In this document: piece after piece, positions 1 to 8,888 of the stretch
Layout of the letters: the number at the start of each line of letters is the position of its first letter
Position numbering within the stretch: position 1 is the first letter of the stretch
Notes under the pieces: generated by a model
Databases searched by the model: none
Seen by the model: only the letters and a program-made list of their open reading frames with translations
What the model was told of the DNA's origin: nothing
DNA from: Desulforhopalus sp.
GTDB lineage: Bacteria > Desulfobacterota > Desulfobulbia > Desulfobulbales > Desulfocapsaceae
NCBI GenBank assembly: GCA_030247675.1
Contig: JAOTRX010000007.1
Span: forward strand, 1-64,000
Direction of reading: 5' to 3'
DNA: 64,000 bases
Made by a program: the position numbers and the translations under genes

Positions 1-2
1 CA

Positions 3-695
3 TATAGCCCGAATGCCACATTCATCAATACAGACTCTCGTCAATATGTAAAGCCACGGAGTATCATTAATGTAATTTCGGATATTCAGCATTATTGCAT
101 GGCTGAAAAATTGGGTAAAGCCTTGCCTGCAGAGTATTTGACACTGGAAAACTCTCTGGGGTTTTTCGGTGTCGGGGCTAAAAGTGGTCTGACAGAAGGA
201 CTCTTCCTCCTCTTGCTTCTTCCAGCGGTTGATTTTTATCTGGTGCCTTTTGTCTTGAAATCACCAAGTTTGTTTTTGAAAACCATGATCGGCTCTTTCC
301 CTTTTCTGCCGGTCATCGCCAACACCTTCCTTTGCGCCTATATCAGTCAATACTTTATTGGTGTAGTTACCCGCAAGGCCATCAATGCTTTCTTCACCGG
401 CAGGATGCTCGTACTGATATTTAAAAGTTTTATGATCTACATTTTCTACACCTTGCTCACCGGATTGAGCACCCCGGAAAGGGTCTGGCAACTTGCTCAA
501 TATTTGGGCAAAAATGCCGAGGCAATCTATTATGGCTATATGACTATGCTCCCCAATATCATGCCGATAGCCACCAGGTGTTCTGTGCTTGTTATGGTGG
601 CCGCCATCCTGCCTTACGGGATAGTTTTTTTAATGGATATGTGGCGGAGAAGTAAAATCAAACGCAACCATGCCAGGATTACTGGTAAGTCTTAA
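3..695 (+). CDS. Membrane protein of unknown function, 5'-truncated by window edge
   Basis: The first in-frame ATG is at 99, but the same frame stays open to the window edge and reads like normal protein before that ATG, so the gene very likely begins outside the window. The visible part has several hydrophobic segments (about residues 36-56, 72-90, 105-122 and 160-182 counted from the ATG at 99) and a short basic C-terminus, as expected for an inner-membrane protein with four or more spans. I recognise no family motif. It is followed 41 bp later by a small soluble gene on the same strand, probably co-transcribed. Confidence 0.6.
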   Translation, partial: YSPNATFINTDSRQYVKPRSIINVISDIQHYCMAEKLGKALPAEYLTLENSLGFFGVGAKSGLTEGLFLLLLLPAVDFYLVPFVLKSPSLFLKTMIGSFPFLPVIANTFLCAYISQYFIGVVTRKAINAFFTGRMLVLIFKSFMIYIFYTLLTGLSTPERVWQLAQYLGKNAEAIYYGYMTMLPNIMPIATRCSVLVMVAAILPYGIVFLMDMWRRSKIKRNHARITGKS

Positions 696-736
696 AAAAC
701 TATCAATCAAATCTATCAATCTATAGGGAGAAAAAA

Positions 737-1120
737 TTGGAGAAAGAAATTCAGGAAACGTCGACTGAAAAAAAGAGATTTACCAAGGAAGAAATTCTGG
801 AGAGAAAAATCTCCATGGTCAAGGAGCGTGGCACAAGAGTCATGAAAATCAACTCACCAATGGGCAGCATCATGTTCAATGTCCTGCGGCAATTCGACCA
901 GGCGTATGCTCATTTCAAGGGACAATTGGGAGAGCCAGGGGGGATTTCCCATGAAAAAGGAGCTGCCCTCATGGATGAGGCGCGGAAGATAACCATGGCC
1001 TTCTCTGAGTTCACTGGCCAGTTGAGCAAGCAGGTCAGATTCAAGTATTATGTGCCTCAGGAGCTACAGGAGATGCGGCAAGTTACAAACAGAAAGAAAG
1101 ATGAACTCTCGACAAAGTGA
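737..1120 (+). CDS. Small charged helical protein of unknown function
   Basis: A 127-residue protein with a TTG start at 737, chosen because a GGGAG ribosome-binding site sits just upstream. The product is strongly charged (Lys/Glu rich at the N-terminus, Lys/Arg at the C-terminus) and predicted mainly helical, with no signal peptide or membrane span. I do not recognise a domain. It follows the membrane protein gene by 41 bp and may form an operon with it. A transposase remnant starts right after its stop, so the 3' context has been disturbed. Confidence 0.55.
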   Translation: MEKEIQETSTEKKRFTKEEILERKISMVKERGTRVMKINSPMGSIMFNVLRQFDQAYAHFKGQLGEPGGISHEKGAALMDEARKITMAFSEFTGQLSKQVRFKYYVPQELQEMRQVTNRKKDELSTK

Positions 1121-1149
1121 CTTAGGGTGAGAGACTGGGGTTATGATGT

Positions 1150-1955
1150 GTGAGTTGCCTGTTGAAAGCCAGGGATCTTTTCCAATGCAACAGGTGCCGA
1201 GCACAGATTTCTATCACAGCAAGAACCATTTTTGCCTCCACAAAACTCTCGCTGACCACCTGGTTCCTGGCGATCTATCTGATTACCCAATCAAAGGTCA
1301 GTGTATCTGCGCTGAGCCTCAAACGCATAGTAGGTATTTCATATAACACAGCTCTGTTGCTCAAGCATAAAATACAGCAGGCTATGAAAGAGCGTGATGA
1401 TAGCAAACCTCTTGATGCTGATTACATCCAAGTCGACGATGCCTATTGGGGAGGCAAAAAGCGTGATGGCAAGCGAGGTAGAGGGGCTACCGGAAAAATT
1501 CCCTTCGTCGCAGCAGTATCTATAGGTGACAAGGGACATCCGCTCGCTATTCGCTTCAGCCAAGTGAGTGCATTTTCCAAGGAAGCGATCAAAGACTGGG
1601 CTCGAAAACATCTGATTCCGAAGAGAAATGTGGTAACCGATGGTCTTGAATGCTTCACTGCTTTTCAAGAGAGCGGCCTGAGCATATTGCCATAATCACC
1701 GGTGGTGGCCCAAAAAGCGTTGAAATGCCCGAATTCAAATGGGTAAACACGATTATTAGCAATGTGAAAAACTCCCTTCACGGCACTTTTCATGCAATCA
1801 GTAAAAAGCATTTTCCGCGCTACCTTGCTGAGTTTTGCTACCGATTCAACCGGCGGTACGACCTGAAACAAATGGTCGCCCGCTTTGGGTACGTCGCTGT
1901 GAGAACCGCGCCCACACCCCAGCGGATGCTGAAATTGGCTGAGGATTGTGGGTAA
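1150..1955 (+). pseudogene. Decayed IS1595-family (ISXO2-like) transposase
   Basis: The first part reads LFQCNRCRAQ (second half of the N-terminal zinc ribbon), then WFLAIYLITQSK and the catalytic-region motif DDAYWGGK. The second part, in another frame, carries WVNTIISNVKNSLHGT and YLAEFCYRFNRR, the conserved C-terminal part of ISXO2-like transposases. The frame changes between about 1670 and 1690, and the first CxxC of the zinc ribbon is missing because a TGA lies just upstream at 1144. The element is therefore both 5'-truncated and frameshifted and cannot make an active enzyme. I see no terminal inverted repeats or target duplication. Confidence 0.85.
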
Positions 1956-2254
1956 TCAGAAAACATTTTACTTTCACGTTGTTTAAAGCTTATCTCAGAA
2001 ATGTTATCGTATATGAAACTACAAGGTTTATGTTACCGTCCAACCATATCCTCTTGAAGGCTAGGTGTGTGGTTATTTCTAGGTTCGGCTGCTCGTTTAT
2101 GAATTTATTGCTGGAAAAGGAATCGAATCAATTGTTCATCCTATAAAGTATTTATCGACCGCTCCTTGTTTTGTTGATTTTTTCAGCGATATACTATTCT
2201 GGCGCGGTAAGGAACGCGAAGTGTCGAGGAATTAGGCGCAACATTAGCGGGAAT

Positions 2255-2271
2255 TGTCTAAATATTAGGCA
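2255..2271 (+). promoter_or_regulatory. Candidate activator site (UAS) for the cus sigma-54 promoter
   Basis: The sequence TGTCTAAATATTAGGCA is an imperfect dyad (TGTCTAA-N3-TTAGGCA, one mismatch). Close matches occur at 34547-34563 and 35711-35727, each also 110-145 bp upstream of a sigma-54-type promoter. That distance suits an enhancer for an NtrC-family activator. The likely binder is one of the two ZraR-type regulators in this window (inference). Confidence 0.55.
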
Positions 2272-2370
2272 GGAATCTCAATGGAAATTTGGTAACGCGA
2301 TGGAGTGCAAATCGTTAAATTTCAATTAATTAGCTATATGTTAGGGGAAATTGTCGCATTCTGTGATCTT

Positions 2371-2386
2371 TGGCACGGAAACTGCA
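2371..2386 (+). promoter_or_regulatory. Sigma-54 (-24/-12) promoter of the fixH-cusCBA operon
   Basis: TGGCACGGAAACTGCA has the invariant GG and GC spaced by exactly 10 bases and a full TGGCAC -24 block. It lies 130 bp before the first gene of the efflux operon. This suggests that an enhancer-binding activator, not a MerR-type CueR or a CusR, controls the pump. Confidence 0.75.
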
Positions 2387-2516
2387 AATCTTTCAACAAG
2401 CGTTTTCCTTTCTTTTGGTTGAAGAGTGTATCGGCCAAGAACAAAATGCTTGGAAGAGTCATAATACAGGTAGTGTAAAGAGCTTATAGTAAACCATCAA
2501 TTACAAGGAGAAGTAT

Positions 2517-2912
2517 ATGCAACAAGTAAAGACAGCGGCATTTTTGGTAATCTTGGTTTTATTGAGCGGTGTCGCCATGGCCGGCGAGTATCAGGTGAGC
2601 AAAAAGGTGGATGGTTTCGACGTGGTGGTGACACTCGATAAGAACCCTCCAGTCGCCGGTAAGAACGTGATGACCATCGCCGTTAAAGACGATGCCGGCA
2701 AGCCGGTTTCCGATATCAAGGTACGGGTAGACTACACCATGCCGGCCATGCCGGGGATGCCAGCGATGAACTATAAGACCGATGCCTCGCCAAACGGCCA
2801 GTCTTTTACCGCCCCCATCGATTTTTCTATGTCCGGTGCCTGGAATGTGGCGGTGAAAATCCTGCGCGAGGGCAAGACCTCGACGGTGAAATTCAATGTC
2901 GATGCGCGCTAG
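2517..2912 (+). CDS. Periplasmic FixH/YtkA-like protein of a metal efflux operon
   Basis: A 131-residue protein with a signal peptide (about residues 1-22, cut after AMA). The rest is a single beta-sandwich of the FixH/YtkA type: GKNVMTIAVKDDAGKPV, then the Met/Pro-rich YTMPAMPGMPAMNY, then the terminal SGAWNVAVKILREGKT strand pattern. YtkA-like proteins are often found beside copper and silver efflux genes and may hand metal to the pump; the MPAMPGMPAM loop is a plausible Cu(I)/Ag(I) contact (inference). It has a strong AAGGAG site and is the first gene behind the sigma-54 promoter. The next gene begins 13 bp after its stop. Confidence 0.75.
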   Translation: MQQVKTAAFLVILVLLSGVAMAGEYQVSKKVDGFDVVVTLDKNPPVAGKNVMTIAVKDDAGKPVSDIKVRVDYTMPAMPGMPAMNYKTDASPNGQSFTAPIDFSMSGAWNVAVKILREGKTSTVKFNVDAR

Positions 2913-2925
2913 GGGCGGGGCAGGA

Positions 2926-4206
2926 ATGCCCGCCTTGCCTGTGGTGTCGGGTGGGTTGATCCGGTTCCTGGTAGCGGCGGTGTTGTTTCCGACCCTAATC
3001 GGAACCGGCGCGGCCGCCGAGACCACCCTGCGACTGCAGGACCTCCTGGACGAGGCCCTGCGCAACAGCCCAGAAATCCAGATGTTCGCGGCGGGCGCTA
3101 CGGCTGCGGGGCACCGGGTGCCGCAGGCCTCCAGCCTGACCGACCCGATGGTCATGATAGGGTACCAGAATGAAGGCTTCAATACTCTCAGTTACCCCGA
3201 GATGCCTGATTCGCAATTTATGCTGTCCGTCTCGCAGATGCTGCCCTATCCTGGCAAACTGGCGCTGAAGGGGGAAATGGCGGAGAAGGAGGCTGAGGGG
3301 CAGCAGGCCACAGTCGCCGTAAGCCGTCTGAATATCGCTCTACGAATCGAGGAGTTGTATTACGACCTGTTCTTTTCGTACATCAATCTCGATGTGATCC
3401 ATGATAAGACCGCGCTTTTCTCGAGGATCGAGGACGCCGCCTCCGCCCGTTACGGCTCGGGAATGGGTATACTGCAGGAAGTGGTGATGGCGCAAACGGA
3501 AAAATATATGCTCCTGGAAAAGGAAGAGATGTTTCGGCAGCGAATCGCCGCTATTGAAGCGATGCTGTGCAGCGCTGTCGGCAGGAAGCAGTGCGACGCC
3601 TCCTTCGGGGTGCCGGAAAAGCCCGAGGCCAAGCAGCTTCTCTGGACGACTGAAGAGGCTTTAACCCGCGCCTTGGAAAAATCGCCGGTAATCAAGGCGA
3701 AAGAGCGGATGGTCGCGGTCGCCGAGGCCAAGGTGAAGATGGCCGAGAAGGAGTTTTATCCCGACTTCACCGTCACTGGGACTGTTGCCGAGAAGGGCTC
3801 GGAGTTCGAAGATATGTGGAGTATCACCACTACCGTCAATGTGCCGATCTATTTTGAAACCCGGCAGAAACCTGCGCTTTTCGAGGCCAGGGCCAAACTT
3901 GCCGAGGCCGGTCACGACCTGGCTGCGACCAAGCTTATGCTCGCGGCAACCATCCGGGATAATTACACGATGGCGCACAGCGCCGAGAAGCTCATGGCTC
4001 TCTATAAGGACGGACTGATCCCGAAGACCTATCAGGATTTCGATCTGGCGATGAGCGGCTATGTCAGCGGCAAAACGGAGGCACTCACGGTGATCAACAG
4101 ACTGAAATCGCTTATTGATTTCGAACTTCTCTATTGGGCGAGGTTCACCGAACGGGGCAAGGCGATGGTCAGAATAGAGGCGGCGGCAGGGGGAGTTGAG
4201 GAGTGA
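2926..4206 (+). CDS. cusC: TolC/CusC-type outer-membrane efflux channel
   Basis: About 426 residues with an N-terminal signal sequence, followed by the two helical repeats typical of outer-membrane efflux proteins (LRLQDLLDEALRNSPEI at the start of the mature chain, LTRALEKSPVIKAKE at mid-length). It would form the outer channel of the tripartite pump encoded by the next two genes. The start at 2926 is preferred over the ATG at 2896, which would overlap the previous gene, because a purine-rich GGGGCAGG precedes it. Family assignment is firm; the exact metal class comes from the CusA-like partner. Confidence 0.85.
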   Translation: MPALPVVSGGLIRFLVAAVLFPTLIGTGAAAETTLRLQDLLDEALRNSPEIQMFAAGATAAGHRVPQASSLTDPMVMIGYQNEGFNTLSYPEMPDSQFMLSVSQMLPYPGKLALKGEMAEKEAEGQQATVAVSRLNIALRIEELYYDLFFSYINLDVIHDKTALFSRIEDAASARYGSGMGILQEVVMAQTEKYMLLEKEEMFRQRIAAIEAMLCSAVGRKQCDASFGVPEKPEAKQLLWTTEEALTRALEKSPVIKAKERMVAVAEAKVKMAEKEFYPDFTVTGTVAEKGSEFEDMWSITTTVNVPIYFETRQKPALFEARAKLAEAGHDLAATKLMLAATIRDNYTMAHSAEKLMALYKDGLIPKTYQDFDLAMSGYVSGKTEALTVINRLKSLIDFELLYWARFTERGKAMVRIEAAAGGVEE

Positions 4207-4249
4207 CCTGATTTTCCGGCAGCACGACACACAAAGGATACCAAGACCA

Positions 4250-5530
4250 ATGAAGAAGCTATCATGCAGTACTTTTCTACTCATTGTTATCGCCGGAATT
4301 GCCGGTGCTGCCGCCCTTACACAGGTACCGTACCGGCAATGGTTTGGTTCCTCCCCACTACCAGTCCCTGGCCCTGCCATCGCCCAGGCGGCGGCTCCTC
4401 CGAGCAGCCATGCCGGTCATGGCGAAGTCCTGCCGGCTCCACCACCGAAACCGAAAACCGCCACTCCCGCCGCGGCCGATGAGTTTGGCGAGGATGCGGC
4501 AACCATCGAGATTCCTGCCGACAAACAGAAACTCATCGGCGTACGGTCGGTAGTCGCGGAAGTGGTCCCGCTGCATCGGAATATCCGCACCATCGGCCGA
4601 ATCGAATATGACGAACGCGGCCTTACCACCATCAATACCAAGATCGAGGGTTGGATAGAAAAGCTCCACGTCAACTACACCGGCGACTATGTAAAAAAAG
4701 GCGCGCCGATCGCCGAGATCTACAGCCCCGAGCTGTATGCCACCCAACAGGAGTTCCTCAATGTGCTCGGCTGGACCGGTAAAAAGCCTGCCGGCAACGC
4801 GCCCAGCAAACTGTACTACAACAAGGAGGCGGATTTTCCCGACCTGCTTGCCCGCGATGCCGCGGCGATGCTTAAGGCCGCCAGGCAGCGCCTGAAACTC
4901 TGGGACATCACCGATAGCCAGATCGACAAGATCGAGAAAACCGGCACGCCGATCCGGACGCTTACCGTCTACAGCCCTGCCAGCGGCTATGTGGTCCAGA
5001 AGACGGCAATCCAGGGCACACGGGTGATGGCCGGTGAAAAGCTCCTCGATATCGTCGATCTCGCAAAAATCTGGGTGGTTGCCGATATTTATGAGAGAGA
5101 TATGCCCTTCGTCAAGATCGGCCAGAAGGCGACGATCAACCTCAGCTACTTTTCCGAGAAAAAATTCGAATCGACCATCGAATACCTCTACCCGCTCCTC
5201 GCCGGTGAAACCCGGACGATGAAGGCGCGGTTTACCATTGACAACCCGCAAGGAGAATTGAAGCCGCAGATGTTCACCGATGTCGAGATTTTCATCGACC
5301 TCGGCAAGAAACTTGCCTTGCCCGAGGCGACGGTGATCAATACCGGTAACCGCCGGATGGTCTACCTTGACAAGGGTGACGGGGTTTTCGAGCCGCGTGA
5401 GGTGACCACCGGGATTCGCGCCGAGGGTCTCATTGAAATTACCGCAGGCGTCGAACCGGGCGAGAAGGTTGCCTCCCAGGCCAATTTCCTCATCGATTCC
5501 GAGGCGCGCTTAAAGGGTGTGGTGCAGTGA
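4250..5530 (+). CDS. cusB: CusB-type periplasmic adaptor of the RND metal pump
   Basis: A membrane-fusion protein of about 426 residues. It has an N-terminal hydrophobic anchor, a Pro/Ala-rich linker holding a short His motif (SSHAGHGE), then the CusB-type barrel and lipoyl halves (GRIEYDERGLTTINTKIEGWIEKLHVNYTGD spans the first) and YSPASGYVVQKTAIQGTRV in the second half. It bridges the inner-membrane pump to the outer channel and in the Cus family also passes metal to the pump. I chose ATG 4250 (MKKLSCS) because the upstream extension has no signal character and AAAGGA lies before 4250. Its stop overlaps the pump start (TGATG), so translation is coupled. Confidence 0.88.
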   Translation: MKKLSCSTFLLIVIAGIAGAAALTQVPYRQWFGSSPLPVPGPAIAQAAAPPSSHAGHGEVLPAPPPKPKTATPAAADEFGEDAATIEIPADKQKLIGVRSVVAEVVPLHRNIRTIGRIEYDERGLTTINTKIEGWIEKLHVNYTGDYVKKGAPIAEIYSPELYATQQEFLNVLGWTGKKPAGNAPSKLYYNKEADFPDLLARDAAAMLKAARQRLKLWDITDSQIDKIEKTGTPIRTLTVYSPASGYVVQKTAIQGTRVMAGEKLLDIVDLAKIWVVADIYERDMPFVKIGQKATINLSYFSEKKFESTIEYLYPLLAGETRTMKARFTIDNPQGELKPQMFTDVEIFIDLGKKLALPEATVINTGNRRMVYLDKGDGVFEPREVTTGIRAEGLIEITAGVEPGEKVASQANFLIDSEARLKGVVQ

Positions 5531-8500
5531 TGATCGGAAAAATCATCGAATTCAGTGCCCGTAACCGTTTTCTCATCTTCCTTGCGGTCTTCTTCCTCAC
5601 CGTCTGGGGCGGCTGGTCGCTGCTGCGCACCCCGCTCGACGCCATCCCCGATCTGAGCGAAACGCAGGTGATCATTTACACCGAGTGGATGGGTCGGGCC
5701 CCCGACCTGGTCGAGGATCAGATCACCTATCCGATCACCTCGACCCTGCTCGCTGCCCCCAAGGTCCAGGTAGTGCGCGGTTTTTCCTTCCAGGGCAGCT
5801 CCTTCATCTATGCAATTTTCGAGGAAGGGACCGATATCTACTGGGCGCGCAGCCGGATTCTTGAATATCTTCAGGCGGTTCGGAGCAAGCTGCCGGCCGA
5901 TGTCAATCCGGTGCTCGGCCCCGATGCGACAAGCGTCGGCTGGGGATTTTCCTATGCCCTGGTGGACGAGACCGGCCAGCACAATCTTGCCGAATTGCGC
6001 TCGCTGCAGGACTGGAACATCAAACTGGCTCTTGAGAGTGTGCAGGGGGTGGCGCAGGTGGCCTCCATCGGCGGCTTCGTCAAGCAATACCAGGTGACCG
6101 TCGACCCAAACCGGCTGCTCGCCTACAATATCCCCATAGCAAAGGTAATGGAGGCGATCCGGAAGAACAATCAGGATGTCGAGGGTAGGGTGATCGAATT
6201 CTCAGGCATCGAATATATGATCCGTGGTCGCGGTTACATCAAAGAGATTGGGGACATTGAGGCGATTGCCGTCGGCACTGACGGTGCCGGCACCCCCATC
6301 TTGATTAGCGATATCGGTGAGGTCCGGCTAGGTCCGGAGATCCGTCGGGGGTTGGTTGAGCTTGACGGCAAGGGTGAGGTGGCGGGCGGGATCGTGGTCA
6401 TTCGCTTTGGCGAGAACGTCCTCTCGGTCATCGAGCGGGTGAAGGAAAAGATCGAGAAAGATATTGCCCCGTCCCTGCCGAAGGGTGTGAAGATGGTCAC
6501 CACCTATGACCGTTCCGATCTCATCAATCGATCAATCGATACCCTGAAGGAGGAGATCGTCCGGTTGTCGATTGCCGTCAGTGTCGTCTGTGTGATCTTT
6601 CTCTTCCATCTGCCGAGCGCCCTGGTGGTGATCCTCACCCTGCCGCTGGCCATCGTCATGTCGTTCATTTGCATGTACTATTTGGGGGTTACTTCGAATA
6701 TCATGAGTCTTTCCGGCATTGCCATTGCCATCGGGGCGATGGTCGATGCCTCGATTATCATGGTGGAGAACACCCACAAGAAACTGGAGGAATGGGTGCA
6801 GGAGGGGCGACCCGGCCAGCGGATCGATGTGGTCATCGAGGCGGCCAAGGAGGTCGGGCCATCGCTGTTTTTCTCGCTGTTGGTCATCACCGTTGGTTTT
6901 CTGCCGGTCTTTACTCTTCAGGCCCAGGCCGGTCGCCTCTTTAAGCCCTTGGCCTATACCAAGACCTTTGCCATGCTTTTTGCCTCCTTCCTTGCTGTCA
7001 CCATGACCCCGGTGCTGATGACCATGTTCATCCACGAGAAGGTGCCGGTGCTGAGTAGGATCCCACTGATCAAATATCTGTTCACAATCTTTCCCGAAGA
7101 GCGCCATCCGGTCAGTATGCTTCTCCACTGGCTATATGAACCGGTGGCGCGCTTTGCCCTGCGCTTTAAGTGGCTGGTGATTATCCTTGCCCTGGCAATC
7201 ATGGGGGCGACCGTCATTCCTTTTAAAAAATTGGGTTCCGAGTTCATGCCGCCCCTCTACGAAGGGACGCTGTTCTACATGCCGGTGACCGTACCCGCCG
7301 CCTCGATCTCCGAGGTGACCAAGCTTTTACAACTGCAGGATAGGTTGCTCAAGCAGATCCCGGAGGTGGCGCAGGTCTTCGGCAAGGCCGGCAGGGCCGA
7401 TACCGCCACCGATCCGGCACCGCTGGAGATGTTCGAAACGGTCATTACCCTGAAGCCCGAATCCGAATGGCGACCGGGCATGACTGTCGAGTCCTTGAAG
7501 AACGAGATGAACGAGATCCTCACAATCCCCGGGGTAGCCAACTCCTTTACCATGCCGATCAAGGCGCGGATGGACATGCTTGCCACCGGCATTCGTACGC
7601 CGGTGGGTATTAAAGTCATGGGTCCTAAGTTAGAGGAGGTGGAACGGATCGGCCTGGAGATCGAGCACCATCTGCGCGACGTGCCGGGCACAAGAAGCGC
7701 CTATGCCGAACGGGTGACCACCGGCTATTTCCTTGACATTACCGTCAAGCGCCAGGCGATCGCCCGCTACGGCCTGAGCGTCGAGGCGGTGAACGAGGTG
7801 ATCCAGACCGCCATCGGCGGCATGAATCTCACCGTTACCGTCGAGGGACGGGAACGCTATCCGGTAAATATCCGCTATGCCCGCGATTTCAGGAGTGACC
7901 TGAATAGCCTCAGTAATATTCTTGTGCCGGTGTCGATGGGCGGCGGCGCATCCGCGGCCGCGCCTGGGATGGCGGGCGCTACCAGCCCGATCAGGTTTAC
8001 CGGGGCGGCGCCGCTCTTGAAGGTTCCCTTGGGCGAGCTTGCCGATATCCGGGTGGTGAAAGGACCGACGGCAATCAAGAGCGAAGAGGGGATGCTCACC
8101 TCCTATGTCTTTATCGATTTCTCCGGTCGCGACGTCGGTGGCTATGTCAAGGAGGCGAAAGAGCGGGTGGCATCGCTAAAGATTCCGGAAGGCTACCGGC
8201 TGGAGTGGAGCGGTGAGTACGAATACATGGTAAAGACTGCTGAGCGGCTGAAGCTGGTGATCCCGCTCACTCTGCTCATCATCTTTGTGCTCATTTATCT
8301 GAACACCAAATCGACGATCAAGACGATGATCGTTCTCCTGGCAGTGCCCTTTTCCCTGGTCGGTTCCTTCTGGTTCCTCCATCTACTGGGCTATAACATG
8401 AGCATCGCCGTGTGGGTGGGAATCATCGCCCTGGCCGGCCTCGATGCCGAAACTGGCGTCATCATGCTCCTTTATCTGGAACTGGCCCACGACAAGTGGC

Positions 8501-8784
8501 AAAAAGAGGGGAGATTGAAATCGATACCCGATCTCAAGGAGGCGATCATGTTCGGCGCTGTCAAGCGTATTCGCCCGAAGATCATGACGGTCTGCGTCAT
8601 CCTCGCCGGCCTCATCCCGATCATGTTCAGCCACGGCACCGGTTCGGATGTGATGAAGCGCATCGCCGCACCGATGGTCGGCGGGGTGGTGACTTCGACC
8701 ATCCTTGAACTGATTATTTATCCGGCGATTTATTTGATCTGGAAAGGGTGGGGGTTGCGTGGCCGTGCCGAAGGATCCGAGTAA
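5530..8784 (+). CDS. cusA: CusA-type heavy-metal RND pump (Cu+/Ag+)
   Basis: A full-length HME-RND transporter of 1084 residues. The motif GAMVDASIIMVENTHKKLEEW marks the proton-relay helix. Aligned from memory to E. coli CusA, all three periplasmic metal-site methionines are kept: M584 in LFYMP, M634 in PLEMFET and M683 in MDMLATG, with the same spacing (50 and 49 residues) as CusA M573, M623 and M672. This argues for monovalent Cu/Ag export and against Zn/Co/Ni. It is the last gene of the sigma-54-controlled operon. A small insertion of Gly/Ala (GGGASAAAPGMAGA) lies near residue 810-825. Confidence 0.93.
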   Translation: MIGKIIEFSARNRFLIFLAVFFLTVWGGWSLLRTPLDAIPDLSETQVIIYTEWMGRAPDLVEDQITYPITSTLLAAPKVQVVRGFSFQGSSFIYAIFEEGTDIYWARSRILEYLQAVRSKLPADVNPVLGPDATSVGWGFSYALVDETGQHNLAELRSLQDWNIKLALESVQGVAQVASIGGFVKQYQVTVDPNRLLAYNIPIAKVMEAIRKNNQDVEGRVIEFSGIEYMIRGRGYIKEIGDIEAIAVGTDGAGTPILISDIGEVRLGPEIRRGLVELDGKGEVAGGIVVIRFGENVLSVIERVKEKIEKDIAPSLPKGVKMVTTYDRSDLINRSIDTLKEEIVRLSIAVSVVCVIFLFHLPSALVVILTLPLAIVMSFICMYYLGVTSNIMSLSGIAIAIGAMVDASIIMVENTHKKLEEWVQEGRPGQRIDVVIEAAKEVGPSLFFSLLVITVGFLPVFTLQAQAGRLFKPLAYTKTFAMLFASFLAVTMTPVLMTMFIHEKVPVLSRIPLIKYLFTIFPEERHPVSMLLHWLYEPVARFALRFKWLVIILALAIMGATVIPFKKLGSEFMPPLYEGTLFYMPVTVPAASISEVTKLLQLQDRLLKQIPEVAQVFGKAGRADTATDPAPLEMFETVITLKPESEWRPGMTVESLKNEMNEILTIPGVANSFTMPIKARMDMLATGIRTPVGIKVMGPKLEEVERIGLEIEHHLRDVPGTRSAYAERVTTGYFLDITVKRQAIARYGLSVEAVNEVIQTAIGGMNLTVTVEGRERYPVNIRYARDFRSDLNSLSNILVPVSMGGGASAAAPGMAGATSPIRFTGAAPLLKVPLGELADIRVVKGPTAIKSEEGMLTSYVFIDFSGRDVGGYVKEAKERVASLKIPEGYRLEWSGEYEYMVKTAERLKLVIPLTLLIIFVLIYLNTKSTIKTMIVLLAVPFSLVGSFWFLHLLGYNMSIAVWVGIIALAGLDAETGVIMLLYLELAHDKWQKEGRLKSIPDLKEAIMFGAVKRIRPKIMTVCVILAGLIPIMFSHGTGSDVMKRIAAPMVGGVVTSTILELIIYPAIYLIWKGWGLRGRAEGSE

Positions 8785-8888
8785 GGTCTGATTTCATTTT
8801 ATAATCGAGCATTAACTATGGGGCGGCTGCTACGCGGGTTCCTTAAAAGTTGGAAAGCAGGGAATTGCAGCCGCACACTTATCACAGC

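Larger units (their letters stand above)
1956..2516. other. 561-bp intergenic region upstream of the cus operon
   Basis: No convincing gene is present; the only open frame (1946-2146) has no family signature. The right half holds a 17-bp dyad at 2255-2271 and a sigma-54-type promoter at 2371-2386, listed separately. Several TTAGG/TTAGCG-like half sites occur between 2230 and 2270, which may be extra activator contacts. Confidence 0.6.

Noticed and set aside
1143-1346. Separate small gene at the transposase start
   Set aside because: It overlaps the transposase remnant in another frame and has no support of its own.
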